From the NCBI GenBank assembly GCA_021776915.1, contig JAIQZU010000001.1, forward strand, positions 1 to 54,625: a stretch of 54,625 bases of DNA. The letters run 5' to 3'. Both the position numbers and the translations under genes were made by a program. The notes under the pieces are model-generated. The model ran no database searches, was not told where the DNA came from, and saw only the letters and a program-made list of their open reading frames with translations. Positions within the stretch are counted from its first letter, which is position 1, and the number at the start of each line of letters is the position of its first letter. Below are positions 43,151 through 50,810 of this stretch, piece after piece. This DNA comes from Candidatus Scalindua sp. Its GTDB lineage: Bacteria; Planctomycetota; Brocadiia; Brocadiales; Scalinduaceae.

Positions 43151-44368
43151 ATGAGCACTGATGATCTTTCAAGGCTTCGCATTGACAGAACGAAATACCG
43201 GACACAGCGTAATAAGTGGAAAAAACATTTTCTATTACTTATAGTTCTGGCAGCGCCTGCCGGTTTAGGAATTTTATATGGGACCGGAATTCTGAAACCT
43301 GCTGTCAGGGTGGAGATTGCCAAAGTAACTACAATATATCCTTCTCAGACGTTTACACTGCTGAACGCCAGTGGCTACGTAGTAGCCCAGCGCAGGTCTG
43401 CCGTTTCCTCTAAGATTACCAGCTGGCTTGATTCTCTTCTTGTGGAGGAAGGAAGTATAGTGAAAAAAGGAGAAATCATTGCTACATTAGAAAACAAGGA
43501 CGTTACGGCTGCTCTTGAGAAAGCAAAGGCCAATAGAGAAGTTGCCAGTTTTGAGCTGGAGCAGGCAGAGGCCGAACTTACCGAAGCAGTCCTTGCCTTT
43601 AACCGTATAAAAGAGTTATTGGAAGATGAAGTTGCTTCTCCATCCGAATACGATATATCTGAGGCCAGACATAAGAGCGCTATTGCGGCTGTTGCCGCTA
43701 AAAAAGCAGCGCTGCAGGCGTCCAGATCAGCACAAAATGAAGCTGAGGTTAATCTTGAATATACCAATTTACAGGCGCCATTTGATGCTGTTGTTCTTAC
43801 AAAAAACGCAGATGTAGGTGATATTGTAACGCCGGTGGGTGCTGCTGTCAACGCGCGTGCTTCTGTGGTAACAATTGCAGATATGGATTCACTACAGGTA
43901 GAGGTAGATGTTTCCGAGTCAAATATTGAACTGGTCAAAACAGATCAGCCTTGTGAAATTCAACTGGACGCGTTTCCGGACAAACGATTTCGTGGAAAAG
44001 TTCACATGATCGTACCTACTGCCGACAGGAGCAAGGCATCAGTATTGGTGAAGATCTCATTCTTAGATAAAGACTCCAGCGTCCTTCCGGAAATGAGTGC
44101 AAAGGCAGCATTTCTCAAACGAGAGGTTACGGAAAATGAGCAAATACCTATAAAGACAGTACCCGTCTCTGCTATAGTCAAATACAAAGGGCATGATTCA
44201 GTCTATGTTCTAGCGGGTAATAGCGTGAAGAAAAAGAACATTGAGACAGGCAGAAAGCTTGATAATATGGTCGAAATTATATCTGGACTCGCAACAGGAG
44301 ACAGCATAGTGTTGTCACCTACAGATAAAATAAAAGATGGGAAAAAAGTGAAGATTATTGAGGACTAA
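43151..44368 (+). CDS. Membrane-fusion (adaptor) protein of a MacAB-like exporter
   Basis: This 405-residue protein has an N-terminal membrane anchor (HFLLLIVLAAPAGLGILY), the biotinyl-lipoyl-like half-motifs SWLDSLLVEEGSIVKKGEIIATL and LQAPFDAVVLTKNADVGDIVTP, a long coiled-coil hairpin between them (about residues 115-200) and beta-barrel and membrane-proximal domains after. It links an inner-membrane transporter to an outer channel. It is the first gene of a four-gene operon whose next ATG directly follows its stop; no outer-membrane channel gene is in the operon. Confidence 0.92.
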   Translation: MSTDDLSRLRIDRTKYRTQRNKWKKHFLLLIVLAAPAGLGILYGTGILKPAVRVEIAKVTTIYPSQTFTLLNASGYVVAQRRSAVSSKITSWLDSLLVEEGSIVKKGEIIATLENKDVTAALEKAKANREVASFELEQAEAELTEAVLAFNRIKELLEDEVASPSEYDISEARHKSAIAAVAAKKAALQASRSAQNEAEVNLEYTNLQAPFDAVVLTKNADVGDIVTPVGAAVNARASVVTIADMDSLQVEVDVSESNIELVKTDQPCEIQLDAFPDKRFRGKVHMIVPTADRSKASVLVKISFLDKDSSVLPEMSAKAAFLKREVTENEQIPIKTVPVSAIVKYKGHDSVYVLAGNSVKKKNIETGRKLDNMVEIISGLATGDSIVLSPTDKIKDGKKVKIIED

Positions 44369-45058
44369 ATGCGAAACGAAGACCTGATTTTATCTATAGA
44401 TAACGTATACAAATCATATCACAGGGATAGTCAGATTATACGTGTTCTGGAGGATATTTCACTGGAATTAAAGAGAGGAGCGTTTCTTGCTCTTATGGGC
44501 CCTTCAGGCTCTGGTAAAAGCACACTCCTTAACCTCATCGCGGGATTAGACCAAGTGGATCAAGGTACGATTGAAATAGACGGAGTGAACATCACAACAC
44601 TTTCCGAAACGGATCTCGCCCGATGGCGTTCGTTTAACGTTGGTTTTATTTTCCAATTCTACAATCTTATCCCGGTACTCACTGCTTTTGAGAATGTTGA
44701 ATTACCACTCCTTTTGACCGGCCTTTCCAAACGTGAACGGCAGGAGCATGTATCTGCCGCCATTAGTGTAGTTAATATGGAAGACCGTGACGGTCACTAT
44801 CCGAATCAACTCTCCGGTGGTCAGCAGCAGCGCGTCGCTATTGCCAGGGCAATTGTTACCGATCCAACTATTTTAGTAGCAGACGAACCGACAGGTGATC
44901 TTGACAGAACCTCTGCAGAAAATGTGCTCGATCTTATGGATCGTCTGAATTGTGATCTGGGCAAAACCATTATTATGGTAACCCATGATCCATGGGCTGG
45001 AAACCGCGCGCACTCTATGGAACATCTTGATAAAGGTGTACTCAACCATGATCTTTAA
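44369..45058 (+). CDS. ABC transporter ATP-binding protein (MacB/LolD type)
   Basis: The 229-residue ATPase has Walker A GPSGSGKST, the signature LSGGQQQRVAIARA, Walker B ILVADEPTGDLD and the H-loop His in VTHDPW. The QQQRVAIARA and GDLD spellings are typical of the LolD/MacB/FtsE group that works with FtsX-fold permeases. It starts immediately after the adaptor stop codon and overlaps the first permease by 11 nt. Confidence 0.96.
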   Translation: MRNEDLILSIDNVYKSYHRDSQIIRVLEDISLELKRGAFLALMGPSGSGKSTLLNLIAGLDQVDQGTIEIDGVNITTLSETDLARWRSFNVGFIFQFYNLIPVLTAFENVELPLLLTGLSKRERQEHVSAAISVVNMEDRDGHYPNQLSGGQQQRVAIARAIVTDPTILVADEPTGDLDRTSAENVLDLMDRLNCDLGKTIIMVTHDPWAGNRAHSMEHLDKGVLNHDL

Positions 45059-46202
45059 GATCCTTTTTCGAAATGCCTTCCGTCATAAGCTGCGTACCTT
45101 TCTTACCGTGTGTGGTATGTCAGTAGCTATCCTTTCATTTGGAATGCTTCGGACGGTAATTGACGCATGGTATATCGGGGTTGAAGCTTCTTCAGAAACC
45201 CGCCTTGTAACAAGAAACTCAATATCCCTCGTCTTTAGACTACCCCTTGCCTATAGAGATACGATCCGTCGTATTGAGGGTGTTGAGATTGTCTCCTACG
45301 GCAACTGGTTCGGCGGATATTATATCGATGAGAAGGATTTTTTCGCCAACTTTGCTGTTGAGCCGAAAAGCTATCTTGAGCTTTATCCTGAATATGTGAT
45401 CCCCGATGACCAGAGAATAAAGTTTGTAAGTGATAGAAAAGGTTGTCTGGTAGGGAAAAAACTCGCAGACCGTTTCGGATGGAGTGTCGGAGATATCGTA
45501 ACACTTACCGGAACCATCTTTCCCGGAAAATGGGATTTTATCTTACGCGGTATTTATGAAGGCAGGGACAAAAATATAGACGAAACACTGTTCTTTTTCC
45601 ACTGGGATTATCTCAATGAATCAATAAAAAAGAATCAATCCACCTCGACAGACCATGTTGGTTTTTATATTATTAGAATAGAAAACCCATATATAGCTGC
45701 TGAAACATCAGAAGCCATAGACGAATCCTTTAAAAATTCACTTGCCGAGACTCTTACCGAAACTGAAAAAGCATTTCAGTTGGGATTCGTTGCCATGAGT
45801 GAGGCCATTATCAAGGCCATTCAGCTTATATCACTTGTTGTCATCTTTATTATTCTTATTGTAGTGGCTAATACCATGGGTATGTCGGTGCGTGAGAGGA
45901 TTGGAGAATACGCTGTATTGAAAACCCTGGGTTTTCGTGCCCGGCAGATTACTTTGCTCATTATGGGTGAATCGATGGTGATAACAATTATTGGCGGGAT
46001 CACAGGTATCATACTGACGTTCCCTGCAGCCAGGGGGTTTTCATTAGCCGTCGGTAAATTCTTTCCGGTATTTAATATAACAGGGGAAACGATGTATCTG
46101 GACATGGCGGTTACCGTAACCGTAGGACTTTTAGCAGGAATATTTCCTGCTTACAGGGCTGTTACCGTTCGCATTGCCGAAGGTCTGAGGAGAATTGGAT
46201 AG
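45048..46202 (+). CDS. FtsX/MacB-type ABC permease 1
   Basis: This protein of about 384 residues has one N-terminal membrane helix (LRTFLTVCGMSVAILSFGML), a large periplasmic MacB-like domain, and three C-terminal helices beginning with IQLISLVVIFIILIVVANTM and including RERIGEYAVLKTLGF. The plan is that of mechanotransmitting FtsX/MacB permeases. I place the start at ATG 45048, inside the end of the ATPase gene, rather than the longer frame from 44985. Two different permeases suggest a heterodimeric exporter. Confidence 0.92.
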   Translation: MIFKILFRNAFRHKLRTFLTVCGMSVAILSFGMLRTVIDAWYIGVEASSETRLVTRNSISLVFRLPLAYRDTIRRIEGVEIVSYGNWFGGYYIDEKDFFANFAVEPKSYLELYPEYVIPDDQRIKFVSDRKGCLVGKKLADRFGWSVGDIVTLTGTIFPGKWDFILRGIYEGRDKNIDETLFFFHWDYLNESIKKNQSTSTDHVGFYIIRIENPYIAAETSEAIDESFKNSLAETLTETEKAFQLGFVAMSEAIIKAIQLISLVVIFIILIVVANTMGMSVRERIGEYAVLKTLGFRARQITLLIMGESMVITIIGGITGIILTFPAARGFSLAVGKFFPVFNITGETMYLDMAVTVTVGLLAGIFPAYRAVTVRIAEGLRRIG

Positions 46203-47369
46203 ATGAGTCTTTTGTTTTTTTACAGCCTGCGCAATCTCTTTACAAGGTGTTTAACAACGATACTTACCACATTGGGCATGGCGCTCGTAGTCTTTGTCTT
46301 CGCCTCTATCATTATGCTTGCGGAGGGGTTGAAAAAAACCCTTGTAGAAACAGGATCGGGCGATAACGTAGTTGTCCTCAGAAAGTCTGCAGAGACTGAG
46401 GTACAGAGCAGGATAGACAGAGATCAGGCATCTATACTGGAAACACTGCCGGAAATAGCCGTTGGTGATGATGGACAGAGACTGTTTGCTAAAGAACTGC
46501 TGGTGCTCATCACCATGCAGAAGAAAAACAGCGACGGTATTGCTAATGTGATTATTAGAGGAATAGGTAAGCACTCACTCTCTTTACGGCCTCAGGTAAA
46601 ATTGATTACCGGGCGTATGCCCAGGTGGGGCACATCTGAAATCATAGTTGGAGAGAGTGTGGCAAAACGATTCAAAAATGCGGGATTACAGAAAACACTT
46701 TTGTTTGCCATGCGATCATGGAACATAGTCGGTATCTTCGATGCGGGAGATACGGGATTCAGTTCAGAAATCTGGGGAGATGCAGATCAGCTTATGCAGT
46801 CATTTCGGCGTCAGACATATTCTTCTGTCATATTCCGGTTACGCCATTCCAATCTATTGCAAGGATTAAAAGAGCTTATTTCAAAGGACCCCCGTTTAAC
46901 CCTGAGTATCCTGCGGGAGAAAGATTATTACCTGAAACAGTCGGAGACCATGGCTGCTTTCCTGCGTATACTCGGTATTTCGTTAACACTCATTTTCTCC
47001 ATCGGCGCGGTGGTTGGAGCCATGATAACAATGTTTGCTGCGGTGGCCAATCGTACAGCAGAAATTGGAACCCTGCGTGCCCTTGGGTTTCAGCGCAAGA
47101 GTATCCTCTTTGCGTTCCTTCTGGAGTCCCTTATCCTCGGTTTTTCAGGAGGATGTGCCGGTCTCTTTTTTGCTTCACTACTTCAGTTTTTAACCATATC
47201 GACAATGAACTTTCAGACATTTTCTGAACTCGCATTCAGTTTCTCTATTACACCGGGAATTATCATCAAGTCCATGGCATTCTCAATCTTCATGGGTTTT
47301 GCAGGTGGACTTCTTCCTGCCTTCAGGGCATCACGCATGAATATTGTAGATTCACTACGGGAAGTTTGA
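46203..47369 (+). CDS. FtsX/MacB-type ABC permease 2
   Basis: This 388-residue protein has the same layout as permease 1: an N-terminal helix (TTILTTLGMALVVFVFASIIM), a periplasmic domain, and three C-terminal helices with NRTAEIGTLRALGFQRKSIL and a closing GLLPAFRASRMNIVDSLREV. Its ATG directly follows the stop of permease 1. It completes the adaptor-ATPase-permease-permease operon, whose substrate (peptide, lipid or drug) cannot be inferred from sequence. Confidence 0.92.
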   Translation: MSLLFFYSLRNLFTRCLTTILTTLGMALVVFVFASIIMLAEGLKKTLVETGSGDNVVVLRKSAETEVQSRIDRDQASILETLPEIAVGDDGQRLFAKELLVLITMQKKNSDGIANVIIRGIGKHSLSLRPQVKLITGRMPRWGTSEIIVGESVAKRFKNAGLQKTLLFAMRSWNIVGIFDAGDTGFSSEIWGDADQLMQSFRRQTYSSVIFRLRHSNLLQGLKELISKDPRLTLSILREKDYYLKQSETMAAFLRILGISLTLIFSIGAVVGAMITMFAAVANRTAEIGTLRALGFQRKSILFAFLLESLILGFSGGCAGLFFASLLQFLTISTMNFQTFSELAFSFSITPGIIIKSMAFSIFMGFAGGLLPAFRASRMNIVDSLREV

Positions 47370-47416
47370 AGAAATTATATTCATTAGAGTGGAATAATCT
47401 GAACAACCCGCTCCTG

Positions 47417-47458
47417 CCAAAAAGAAAATCATTTCATTTAATCCCTTCCCATTATTTC
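47417..47458 (+). repeat. Leader repeat copy 1, upstream of higBA
   Basis: This stretch (CCAAAAAGAA, then ATCATTTCATTTAAT and CATTATT) matches 48688-48728 with one gap and three mismatches over about 40 bases. Both copies lie just upstream of a toxin-antitoxin operon. Confidence 0.75.
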
Positions 47459-47472
47459 AAATAAAAAGGCCT

Positions 47473-47501
47473 TTGACTTATCATTTCTGATAAGTTATTA
47501 T
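47473..47501 (+). promoter_or_regulatory. higBA promoter with operator-like palindrome
   Basis: TTGACT (47473-47478) and TATTAT (47496-47501) are 17 nt apart. A palindrome ACTTATCA-N4-TGATAAGT (47476-47495) overlaps the -35 and fills the spacer, as expected for autorepression by HigA. Transcription would start within a few bases of ATG 47510, which has no Shine-Dalgarno, so a leaderless mRNA is possible. Confidence 0.72.
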
Positions 47502-47509
47502 TTTTAATA

Positions 47510-47782
47510 ATGTGGGTGATTAAAGAGCATCGTGATATTAAAAAAATTTGCCGCAAGTTGCCTGACGCTGTTGTAAAGAAATATGAGCTTTGGAAAAATA
47601 TCGTTCACAGGCATGGCCCTGAAAAACTGAGAGATTTTCCGGGTTTTCATGATGAAAAGTTAAGGGGTAAACGAAAGGATCAACGTTCATCCCGATTGAG
47701 TCAACAATATAGAGTTATTTATTCAGTCGAACGACAGTATGTTACTGTATTTGTACTGGAAATAACTCCACATCAATATTAG
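47510..47782 (+). CDS. higB: RelE/ParE-superfamily toxin, HigB-type
   Basis: This 90-residue basic protein has the RelE fold pattern: DIKKICRKLPDAVVKKYELW, RDFPGFHDEKLRGKRKDQRSSRLSQQYRVIYSVE and a C-terminal VFVLEITPHQY. The RSSRLSQQYRVIY stretch with a late His/Tyr resembles ribosome-dependent mRNA endonucleases of the HigB/RelE group. It precedes its antitoxin gene by 8 nt, the toxin-first order typical of higBA. No ribosome site is visible. Confidence 0.88.
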   Translation: MWVIKEHRDIKKICRKLPDAVVKKYELWKNIVHRHGPEKLRDFPGFHDEKLRGKRKDQRSSRLSQQYRVIYSVERQYVTVFVLEITPHQY

Positions 47783-47790
47783 GAGGATTT

Positions 47791-48069
47791 ATGAAATCTC
47801 GTTCTAAGAATGATTACGTTGCTGCGGAGGCGCATGCCTCATTAACAACTGGTGAGGTTATCAAGATGCTTCGTGAATTAAAGGGATGGACACTGAAAAT
47901 ATTGGCACAGCGTTCCGGTATAAGTATTACCAACTTGAGTTTGCTGGAAAACGGGAAGGTCGATATCGGAAAGAAACGAGCCAAACAACTCGCGAAAGCT
48001 TTTGATGTACATCCGGCTATTATTATGTTTCCAGAATATGAAGCAATAGAAATCAAAAAAGCATCTTAG
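47791..48069 (+). CDS. higA: XRE-family antitoxin, HigA-type
   Basis: This 92-residue protein carries a Cro/C1 helix-turn-helix: TGEVIKMLRELKGWTLKILAQRSGISITNLSLLENGK, then KKRAKQLAKAFDVHPAIIMF. It should bind HigB and repress the operon at the palindrome upstream of higB. AGGAGG at about 47782-47787 gives a strong ribosome site, so antitoxin may be made in excess of the weakly initiated toxin. A MITE-like element starts 7 bases after the stop. Confidence 0.9.
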   Translation: MKSRSKNDYVAAEAHASLTTGEVIKMLRELKGWTLKILAQRSGISITNLSLLENGKVDIGKKRAKQLAKAFDVHPAIIMFPEYEAIEIKKAS

Positions 48070-48076
48070 AGTATTG

Positions 48077-48256
48077 CCTAAATTGAGCGATTTCGTAGCC
48101 GCAACCTTGAGGTTGCGTAACTTACGTAAACCCATCAAGTGGTGAAAAACGCAGGCTACCCGCCTGCCCGCCCGGCAATGCCGTTCGGACGGGTACCTAT
48201 TCGGGCAGGAAGCCAGCGGCTACAACGGCATGTAATATAAAATCGCTCAATTTAGG
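48077..48256. mobile_element. MITE-like element, 180 bp, perfect 17-bp terminal inverted repeats
   Basis: CCTAAATTGAGCGATTT at 48077-48093 is exactly inverted at 48240-48256. Inner arms (CGTAGCCGC near 48094 and GCGGCTAC near 48215), a GCAACC/GGTTGC stem and a GC-rich core of GCCTGCCCGCCC type make it strongly foldable. It is non-coding and starts 7 bases after higA. It appears to have entered a gene remnant on its right. Confidence 0.75.
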
Positions 48257-48410
48257 TTATATAAAAAAGAATAATATTGGAAAGAAGGTTGGAAAAAAGA
48301 AATATGGTGGTTTCCCCTGGGAAATTAAAAGGAATGACCTTAAGAATTTCCCTGTTATTTTTGATTTTGATGAGAAATACAGACTTTTAGGGCTAACTAT
48401 TTTGAGATAA
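48257..48410 (+). pseudogene. Remnant of a small gene to the right of the MITE
   Basis: A frame without start codon reads KKKYGGFPWEIKRNDLKNF, then PVIFDFDEKYRLLGLTIL and a stop at 48408-48410. The last part weakly resembles the DUF2283-type ending (FDFDxxxRLxGLxIL). No ATG, GTG or TTG start with a ribosome site lies between the MITE end and this segment, so it is probably the 3' end of a gene cut by the MITE. Confidence 0.4.
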
Positions 48411-48687
48411 AAAGTTTTTATGGACAAAACAAAGGTGTCAGACTTTCATATTTCAATTAATAACATATTATGTGGGATAGATAAAATGTAGTCTATAGCA
48501 AGACCTTTATGATTAGAGATTGAAGTACTATTATTGAATAATGAAGGCGACCCTGGTTATCTATGTAGTCCTAAATTCTTTCAATCTGCGCCTACCCTGT
48601 TAAATCTGAAGTTATTTCACCAGGGTTTATCCCTGCCCACGTCCGATCCGGTACGGGCGGACGACGAACAGTGTGAAGGGTACGTCC
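48411..48687. other. Non-coding stretch between the remnant and mazEF
   Basis: It contains a GC-rich part near 48590-48690 with small inverted repeats (ACCCTG/CAGGGT; GTACGGGCGGACG). I see no gene that I can support. A 64-codon frame at 48534-48728 lacks any family features and runs over the leader repeat. Confidence 0.35.
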
Positions 48688-48737
48688 CCAAAAAGAAATC
48701 ATTTCATTTAATTTCTTACCATTATTGATAAAACAAC
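48688..48737 (+). repeat. Leader repeat copy 2, upstream of mazEF
   Basis: The first 40 bases match the leader before higBA (47417-47458). The last 29 bases (48709-48737) match 50538-50566 with a single mismatch, so this copy joins both repeat families. Confidence 0.8.
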
Positions 48738-48748
48738 AGGTTTCCCTA

Positions 48749-48787
48749 TTGACATTTTATTGATGTTGTATATACTTCGTATATACA
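48749..48787 (+). promoter_or_regulatory. mazEF promoter and operator
   Basis: TTGACA (48749-48754) and TATACT (48771-48776) are 16 nt apart. A dyad TGTATATA-N5-TATATACA (48767-48774 with 48780-48787) covers the -10 and the probable start site, where an AbrB/MazE-type repressor would block transcription. Confidence 0.78.
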
Positions 48788-48804
48788 TTTGAAAGGAGGT
48801 TATT

Positions 48805-49053
48805 ATGATTTCAAAAGTTCAAAAATGGGGAAATAGCCAGGGAATAAGATTCCCAAAGGCAATCCTGAAAGAATCTGAAATATCTGTTGGGGACTTTATA
48901 GAAATTTCAGCAAAAAAAGGTCAAATTACTGTAAAGACAAAATCAAAGATTAAAGGAAAACATGATTTAAAAGATTTAATTAAACGAATACCTGAAGATT
49001 ATAAGACTTACGAAATTGATTGGGGTTTCCAGATTGGGAACGAGGAATGGTAA
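48805..49053 (+). CDS. mazE: AbrB/MazE-type antitoxin
   Basis: This 82-residue protein has the swapped-hairpin AbrB domain: KVQKWGNSQGIRFPKAILKESEISVGDFIEISAKKGQITV, then a flexible acidic tail (PEDYKTYEIDWG) that would bind the toxin. AAAGGAGG (48792-48799) is the ribosome site. The stop overlaps the toxin start by 7 nt. Confidence 0.94.
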   Translation: MISKVQKWGNSQGIRFPKAILKESEISVGDFIEISAKKGQITVKTKSKIKGKHDLKDLIKRIPEDYKTYEIDWGFQIGNEEW

Positions 49054-49388
49054 CGAAAAAATATGTTCCTGAAAAAGGAGATTTTATTGTTGTGACATTT
49101 CATTCTCAGTCTGGCCATGAGCAAAAAGGCAGAAGGCCTGCATTGGTTGTAAGTAACGATTTGTTTAATAAGCACACTGGCTTTGCAATGGTTTGTCCTA
49201 TTACGAATACAGACCGGCACTTCCCTTTTCACATCCCAATATCAAAAAGCAAGAAATTAATGGGCTTCATTATGGTTGAACAAATAAAATCTATTGATTA
49301 CCAATCCAGAAATGCAAAGTTTATTGAAAAAGTTCGCCAAAATACATTAAATGAGGTCTTAAGTATTTTAGATGCAATAGTCTATTGA
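49047..49388 (+). CDS. mazF: MazF/PemK-family mRNA interferase toxin
   Basis: This 113-residue protein matches MazF: YVPEKGDFIVVTF, GHEQKGRRPALVVSNDLFNK with the catalytic Arg, VCPITNT, and LMGFIMVEQIKSIDYQSR. It cuts single-stranded RNA at short sites. I choose ATG 49047 (CGAGGA upstream), overlapping mazE by 7 nt, which is the usual coupling; a longer start at 49020 is less likely. It is the second of three toxin-antitoxin pairs in this island. Confidence 0.94.
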   Translation: MVTKKYVPEKGDFIVVTFHSQSGHEQKGRRPALVVSNDLFNKHTGFAMVCPITNTDRHFPFHIPISKSKKLMGFIMVEQIKSIDYQSRNAKFIEKVRQNTLNEVLSILDAIVY

Positions 49389-49597
49389 AAAAGACTACGT
49401 ATAAATTTAAAAGATAGATGTAGCGGATGGCTTTAGCCTTCCACCAAGATCGAACAAAGACGTATGACGTAGTATGGTGATCGTACCAGGATTAGATTCC
49501 TGTGGTGGAGAGTTAATGCTTCTTGCCCGACGTGCAGCCTTTTAAAAAAAAGAGTAATTTGTAAAAGAATGGGGGAAGTGCTCTAGTAAACAATTTG
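49389..49597. other. Non-coding gap with a dispersed-repeat fragment
   Basis: It holds GGATGGCTTTAGCCTTCC near 49439, a palindromic word like the GGCTTTAGCC core of the MITE at 23407-23545, and at 49553-49580 a 28-base word that recurs imperfectly at 50429-50457. Confidence 0.45.
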
Positions 49598-49948
49598 TTA
49601 TCTTATCCTGTATCCTGTCTTAGATAACACAATAAGCCTTCCTTTGAAAGAATCGGCTCGGTAGTTTTTAAAGAGGTTATCTATAGCATAAAAGATGTGA
49701 TCTAATATAGGAGGGTGAATCCTAATAAGAATTATGCCAAATAGATTTTGTGGAGGATATCTGAGTATGTCACCAAAGTGTTTATCAAATGTGACAATAG
49801 TTCTTTTCTCTTTAATTGCTAAATCAACAATCTTATCATCTGGGGCCTTAACTAAACCGGATTCTTGAGCAGTTTTGGCATCATGACCTGGTTTTCGAAT
49901 ATAGGAGGTTATTTGAGGAAAGATGTTTTCATCGATAAGAAATCTCAA
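49598..49948 (-). CDS. DUF5615 PIN-like toxin
   Basis: This 116-residue protein matches the DUF5615 (PIN-like) family: MRFLIDENIFPQI with the first acidic residues, GHDAKTAQESG, APDDKIVDLAIKEKRTIVTFDKHFGDI with the Asp and Asp-Lys of the nuclease site. Such proteins are predicted RNases paired with DUF433 antitoxins. The start is TTG 49948, overlapping the antitoxin TGA stop as TTGA, so the two are translationally coupled. Confidence 0.88.
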   Translation of the reverse strand: MRFLIDENIFPQITSYIRKPGHDAKTAQESGLVKAPDDKIVDLAIKEKRTIVTFDKHFGDILRYPPQNLFGIILIRIHPPILDHIFYAIDNLFKNYRADSFKGRLIVLSKTGYRIR

Positions 49949-50184
49949 TGCTTAATGGCCTGTTCAAATGGGATGTATTCCTGGTCTTTAATAAGAGAAG
50001 CTGCATAATGCAAACATTGTTTTATGTCTTCCTTTGTTATGTTTGGATAATAGTCCCTTATAATATCATCTGGTGTTAAACCGGATTCGAGAAGTTCAAT
50101 GATAATATATACCATGATCCGTGTTCCTTTTATACATGGTTGGCCATGACATATGTCAGGGTTAACTTCTATTCTGTTATCCAA
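49945..50184 (-). CDS. DUF433 antitoxin
   Basis: This 79-residue protein matches DUF433: VNPDICHGQPCIKGTRIMVYIIIELLESGLTPDDIIRDYYPNIT in overlapping parts, a short helix-turn-helix-like domain that pairs with DUF5615. The start is TTG 50184 preceded by AGGAGA with 7-nt spacing. The pair is the third toxin-antitoxin module of the island and is the only one on the minus strand. Confidence 0.9.
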   Translation of the reverse strand: MDNRIEVNPDICHGQPCIKGTRIMVYIIIELLESGLTPDDIIRDYYPNITKEDIKQCLHYAASLIKDQEYIPFEQAIKH

Positions 50185-50810
50185 TGTTATATCTCCTGAA
50201 AGGGGAATTCATAGACTTCATTTATATTAAATTAGCATAAAAAAAGTTGTTATATATGCATTATTATTAATGTTTTTACCGCTTATTGTCAAGATATATC
50301 CATTGAAATGACAGCTTAGCGAATTGACCAATAACTATTGACGGTTCTGCCTCGGCGGATCAAATGACGCCAAAGGCATAATGACAGCTAACGGAGTTAG
50401 CAATTATGAATGTAAATCTTGAACAAAAAGTAATTGGTAAAAGAATGGGCAAAGGTGCCAATAAATTAAAACAGTTGCTGTTCCTTTCTACTAAAACAGT
50501 CGCTGCCCCTATTTGTTGTATTTGTTGCTATTTGTTCTAATTTCTTACCATTATTGACAAAACAACTTTCACTATATACACTTAAAACATAGTTTCTGTA
50601 AATATCCAGGCGTTTACTATGCTACCATAGGACTTACTGTCAAGAGAGTAGAGAAATAGTAAAACGTAATAATGTAAGACTTAGCCATATTCTGCTCGAG
50701 AGGGTGTGGAAGTATTTGCTGGAGATTAAGGTATGTTGATATAGTAAAGGTGATAATAAGCGGGGGTTGTCCTTTTACCAATTAATCGATAAAAAAGAGA
50801 GATTAATACC
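50185..50810. other. Non-coding region with repeat copies at the right end of the toxin-antitoxin island
   Basis: About 625 bases without a gene. It holds GCTAAC-GGA-GTTAGC near 50386, the imperfect repeat 50429-50457 (also at 49553-49580) and the 29-base repeat 50538-50566 (also at 48709-48737). The remainder is AT-rich and should contain the promoter of the gene at 50811. No RNA gene is recognisable. Confidence 0.5.
50538..50566 (+). repeat. 29-bp direct repeat, right copy
   Basis: This stretch equals 48709-48737 except for one base (TAATTTCTTACCATTATTGA and continuing). The two copies bound a 1.8 kb block holding mazEF and the DUF433/DUF5615 pair. Confidence 0.85.

Noticed and set aside
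48534-48728. 64-codon frame upstream of mazEF
   Set aside because: It runs over a leader repeat and small palindromes and has no protein-like pattern.
50360-50410. GCTAAC-GGA-GTTAGC as an integron attC site in a toxin-antitoxin cassette array
   Set aside because: The core does not fit GTTRRRY, no paired second site at a suitable distance is present, and the island genes are not in one orientation.
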